DNA from: Gammaproteobacteria bacterium
Lineage (GTDB): Bacteria > Pseudomonadota > Gammaproteobacteria > Steroidobacterales > Steroidobacteraceae
DNA length: 9,247 nucleotides
Direction of reading: 5' to 3'
NCBI GenBank assembly: GCA_030040525.1
Contig: JASHTN010000004.1
Span: 1 to 9,247, forward strand
A model generated the notes under the pieces. That model did no database searches. It had not been told where the DNA came from and saw only the letters and a list, made by a program, of their open reading frames with translations. Below are positions 7,034-9,247 of the stretch, piece by piece. A program made the position numbers and the translations under genes. Position 1 is the first letter of the stretch, and every line of letters starts with the position of its first letter.

Positions 7034-8791
7034 ATGAAGCAGGAACTCGAAGAGCTGCTGCGAGCGGCGCTGGCCGGTCTCGCCGGCGGCATTCTCACAG
7101 AGGCGCCCGTCGCATCGAGCGTGGTGGTCGAGCGCACGCGCGATGCGCAGCACGGCGACTTCGCCAGCAACGTGGCGCTGCGCCTCGCGAAGCCCGCCGG
7201 CCGCAAGCCGCGCGAGCTTGCGGCCGCGATCGTCGCCGCCCTGCCGCAGAGCCCGCTCATCAGGCGCGCGGAGGTCGCCGGCGCAGGCTTCGTCAATTTC
7301 TATCTCGCGCCTGAAGCCTACGCCCGCGAGCTCGCCGCCATCCACGAGCGTGGCGCCGCCTATGGCGGCAGCACCATCGGCCGCGGCGAGCGCGTGCTGC
7401 TGGAATTCGTCTCGGCCAACCCCACCGGGCCGCTGCACGTCGGGCACGGGCGGCAGGCGGCCTACGGGGCGACGCTCGGCAACATCCTCGCGGCCTCGGG
7501 CTTCGCCGTCGAGCGCGAGTACTACATCAACGATGCCGGGCGGCAGATGGACATCCTCGCCGTCAGCACCTGGGTGCGTTACCTCGAAGTCTGCGGCGAG
7601 CAGCTGCCCTTTCCCCAGAACGGCTATCGCGGCGAGTACGTGCTGCCGCTCGCGCGGCAGCTTCAGGCCGCGGTGGGCCGCGAGCTCCGGCGGCCTGCAA
7701 CTGAGGTCGCGGCCGGACTCCCCGCCGATGCCCCGGCGGGCGACAAGGAGATCTACATCGACGCGCTCATCGAGCGGGCCCGACTCCTCATCGGCGGGGA
7801 CGGCTTTGCCCGCGTGCTGGCGCTCTCGCGCGATGCCATGCTCGGCGATATCCGCGGCGATCTCGCCGAGTTTGGCGTGGTGTTCGACCACTGGGCATCG
7901 GAGGCGGCGCTTGCCGACAGCGGCGCAATCGACCACGCCCTCGCTGTACTCGAAGCACAGGGGCGCCTCGAGCGCCGCGACGGCGCCGTCTGGTTCCGCG
8001 CGAGCGAGTTCGGCGACGAGAAGGACCGGGTCGTGGTGCGCGAGAACGGCCAGAAGACCTACTTCGCCTCCGACATCGCCTACCACCTGCAAAAACGCGA
8101 ACGCGGCTTTGAGCGACTGATCGACGTCCTCGGCGCCGACCACCACGGCTATGTCGCCCGGGTGCGTGCTGGGCTCGCCGCTCTCGGGCAGCCGGCCGCC
8201 TGCCTCGAGGCCCCGCTCATCCAGTTCGTGAGCCTGTACCGCGGCGCCGAGAAGATCCCGATGGGCAAGCGCGAGGCGCAGTTCGTGACGCTCCGGCAGC
8301 TGCGCGCCGAGGTGGGCAACGATGCCTGCCGGTTCTTCTACCTCATGCGCAGCCACGAGCAGCCGCTCGATTTCGATCTGCAGCTGGCCAAGTCGCGCAG
8401 CAACGAGAACCCGGTGTATTACATCCAGTACGCGCACGCGCGGGTCGCGAGCGTGATGAAGCAGCTGGCCGCGCGCGGCCTGAGCTTCGATCGGACCGAG
8501 GGGCTCGCCAACATCGGGCGGCTCGCGGCGTCGCACGAGCAGGCGGTCCTCGGCTCGCTCACCCAGTACCCGGAAGTCCTGGAGCAGGCGGCCGTGAGCC
8601 GCGCGCCGCACACGCTCGCGCACTACCTGCGCGAGCTCGCGAACGCCTTCCATAGCTACTACAACGCCGAGGCCTTCATCGTCGCCGATCCGCCGCTGCG
8701 CAACGCCCGTATCGCGCTCGTGCTCGGCGTGCAGCAGGTGGTGCGCAACGGCCTGGCGCTCCTCGGGGTCTCCGCCCCCGAGAGCATGTGA
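7034..8791 (+). CDS. argS: arginine--tRNA ligase
   Basis: This 585-residue class I synthetase (E. coli ArgRS is 577) charges tRNA-Arg with arginine in the cytoplasm. The N-terminal additional domain (about 1-95) includes QHGDFASNVALRLAK and GFVNFYL. The HIGH signature is FVSANPTGPLHVGHGRQ with HVGH at 135-138. EYYINDAGRQMD, then TYFASDIAYHLQKRERGF and DVLGADHHGYVARVRAGL, are further core blocks. The KMSKS position is degenerate: IPMGKREAQFVTLRQL with MGKR at 410-413, followed by EVGNDACRFFYLMRS. The anticodon-binding DALR-type domain starts near NENPVYYIQYAHARV and runs to the end. The ATG at 7034 fits the family N-terminus; the frame is open further upstream inside priA, but that part lacks family similarity. 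The ribosome site is weak. The 19-nt gap from priA and 14-nt gap to the SPOR gene suggest one operon. Confidence 0.97.
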   Translation: MKQELEELLRAALAGLAGGILTEAPVASSVVVERTRDAQHGDFASNVALRLAKPAGRKPRELAAAIVAALPQSPLIRRAEVAGAGFVNFYLAPEAYARELAAIHERGAAYGGSTIGRGERVLLEFVSANPTGPLHVGHGRQAAYGATLGNILAASGFAVEREYYINDAGRQMDILAVSTWVRYLEVCGEQLPFPQNGYRGEYVLPLARQLQAAVGRELRRPATEVAAGLPADAPAGDKEIYIDALIERARLLIGGDGFARVLALSRDAMLGDIRGDLAEFGVVFDHWASEAALADSGAIDHALAVLEAQGRLERRDGAVWFRASEFGDEKDRVVVRENGQKTYFASDIAYHLQKRERGFERLIDVLGADHHGYVARVRAGLAALGQPAACLEAPLIQFVSLYRGAEKIPMGKREAQFVTLRQLRAEVGNDACRFFYLMRSHEQPLDFDLQLAKSRSNENPVYYIQYAHARVASVMKQLAARGLSFDRTEGLANIGRLAASHEQAVLGSLTQYPEVLEQAAVSRAPHTLAHYLRELANAFHSYYNAEAFIVADPPLRNARIALVLGVQQVVRNGLALLGVSAPESM

Positions 8792-8805
8792 GATTGCGGA
8801 CCGGC

Positions 8806-9247
8806 ATGGCGAAGCTCACGACCCGCGACTACAAGAAGACCTCACGACGCCCGCTCGACCTGAGCCGGCACCGCGAGTTCGGCTACGGCCTGCTGGTGGG
8901 CGTGGTGCTGACCGCGGCCGCCGCCGCTTACCTCGGTAACGCGCGCCACACCCGCGAGACGAGCGAAGTGCCGCGGCCGCAGCCCAGCCATGCGTCTCCC
9001 GCCGACCCCGACGCCGCCGCGGACGGCGAGGCGTCAAAGAAGTACGACTTCTACGAGATGCTGCCGAACTTCGAGGTGGTGGTGCCGGAGAAGGACAAGG
9101 ACGTCAAGCGCGACATTCCGACCGCGAAGATCGAGCGCCCCGGAGTCTACGTGCTGCAGGCCGGCTCCTACCGCAACGAGGCGGACGCCGACCGCGTGGC
9201 GAGACAGCTGACGCTGCAGGGCGTCCCGGCGAAGGTACAGCGCGTCG
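8806..9247 (+). CDS. SPOR-domain cell-division protein, FtsN-like (partial, 3' cut by window)
   Basis: The first 147 codons are present and the frame runs off the window end without a stop. The protein has a short basic cytoplasmic tail (MAKLTTRDYKKTSRRP), one membrane helix at about 25-44 (FGYGLLVGVVLTAAAAAYLG) and a periplasmic part. That part begins with an Ala/Pro/Asp linker, then KKYDFYEMLPNFEVVVP (78-94), a segment common before the SPOR domain in FtsN-like proteins. A SPOR domain begins near residue 112, PGVYVLQAGSYRNEADADRV, with the family-typical (V/L)QxGS(F/Y) and the following ADxxRxxLxxxG pattern. SPOR domains bind peptidoglycan stripped of stem peptides at division sites, and FtsN activates septal wall synthesis. 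The position right after argS matches the priA-argS-FtsN-hslV-hslU order of Pseudomonas. The call as FtsN itself rather than another bitopic SPOR protein is inference; the symbol is withheld because the protein is incomplete. Confidence 0.88.
   Translation, partial: MAKLTTRDYKKTSRRPLDLSRHREFGYGLLVGVVLTAAAAAYLGNARHTRETSEVPRPQPSHASPADPDAAADGEASKKYDFYEMLPNFEVVVPEKDKDVKRDIPTAKIERPGVYVLQAGSYRNEADADRVARQLTLQGVPAKVQRV

Overview
The window is GC-rich chromosomal DNA (roughly two thirds G+C by eye), densely packed with genes and showing no insertion sequence, phage gene, CRISPR array, tRNA or rRNA that I can recognise. The gene content and order (split pntAA/pntAB/pntB; a divergently read priA-argS-SPOR/FtsN-like block; a sigma factor / DUF3619-like / DUF3106 cassette) suggest a gammaproteobacterium, possibly of the Steroidobacter/Nevskia/Xanthomonas side of the class. 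That placement is an inference from gene order and protein flavour, not a computed phylogeny.

Region 1 (1-2782, plus strand): the last 42 codons of the NAD(P) transhydrogenase alpha-1 subunit (pntAA), then pntAB (alpha-2, membrane) and pntB (beta, membrane plus NADP(H) domain). They are packed with a 1-nt gap and then a 1-nt stop/start overlap. Four nucleotides after pntB comes a divergent, probably exported cyclophilin-type peptidyl-prolyl isomerase that is likely co-transcribed. A strong GC-rich hairpin without a T-run sits over its stop codon and probably ends transcription from both converging operons.

Region 2 (2836-4742, minus strand): a four-gene cassette with every junction overlapping by 1 to 8 nt: an ECF-like RNA polymerase sigma factor; a small single-pass membrane protein resembling DUF3619 family members (likely anti-sigma or sigma partner); an unrecognised 92-residue secreted proline-rich protein; and a secreted DUF3106 protein built from W/F-x4-P repeats with an exact 18-residue period. 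This is the least understood part of the window and the best candidate for an undescribed system: a membrane-linked sigma circuit with two secreted proteins of unknown role. A motif pair resembling an ECF promoter (AACC-N16-CGTT) lies at the sigma start and suggests autoregulation.

Region 3 (4792-9247, plus strand): priA (primosomal helicase, all motifs intact), argS (arginyl-tRNA synthetase with a degenerate KMSKS loop), and the first 147 codons of a bitopic SPOR-domain protein of the FtsN type, cut by the window edge. In Pseudomonas and relatives this order continues with hslV-hslU, which I would expect just outside the window.

All intergenic gaps are under 60 nt. Many other long open frames exist in this sequence but are shadows of the genes above, as expected at this GC content.
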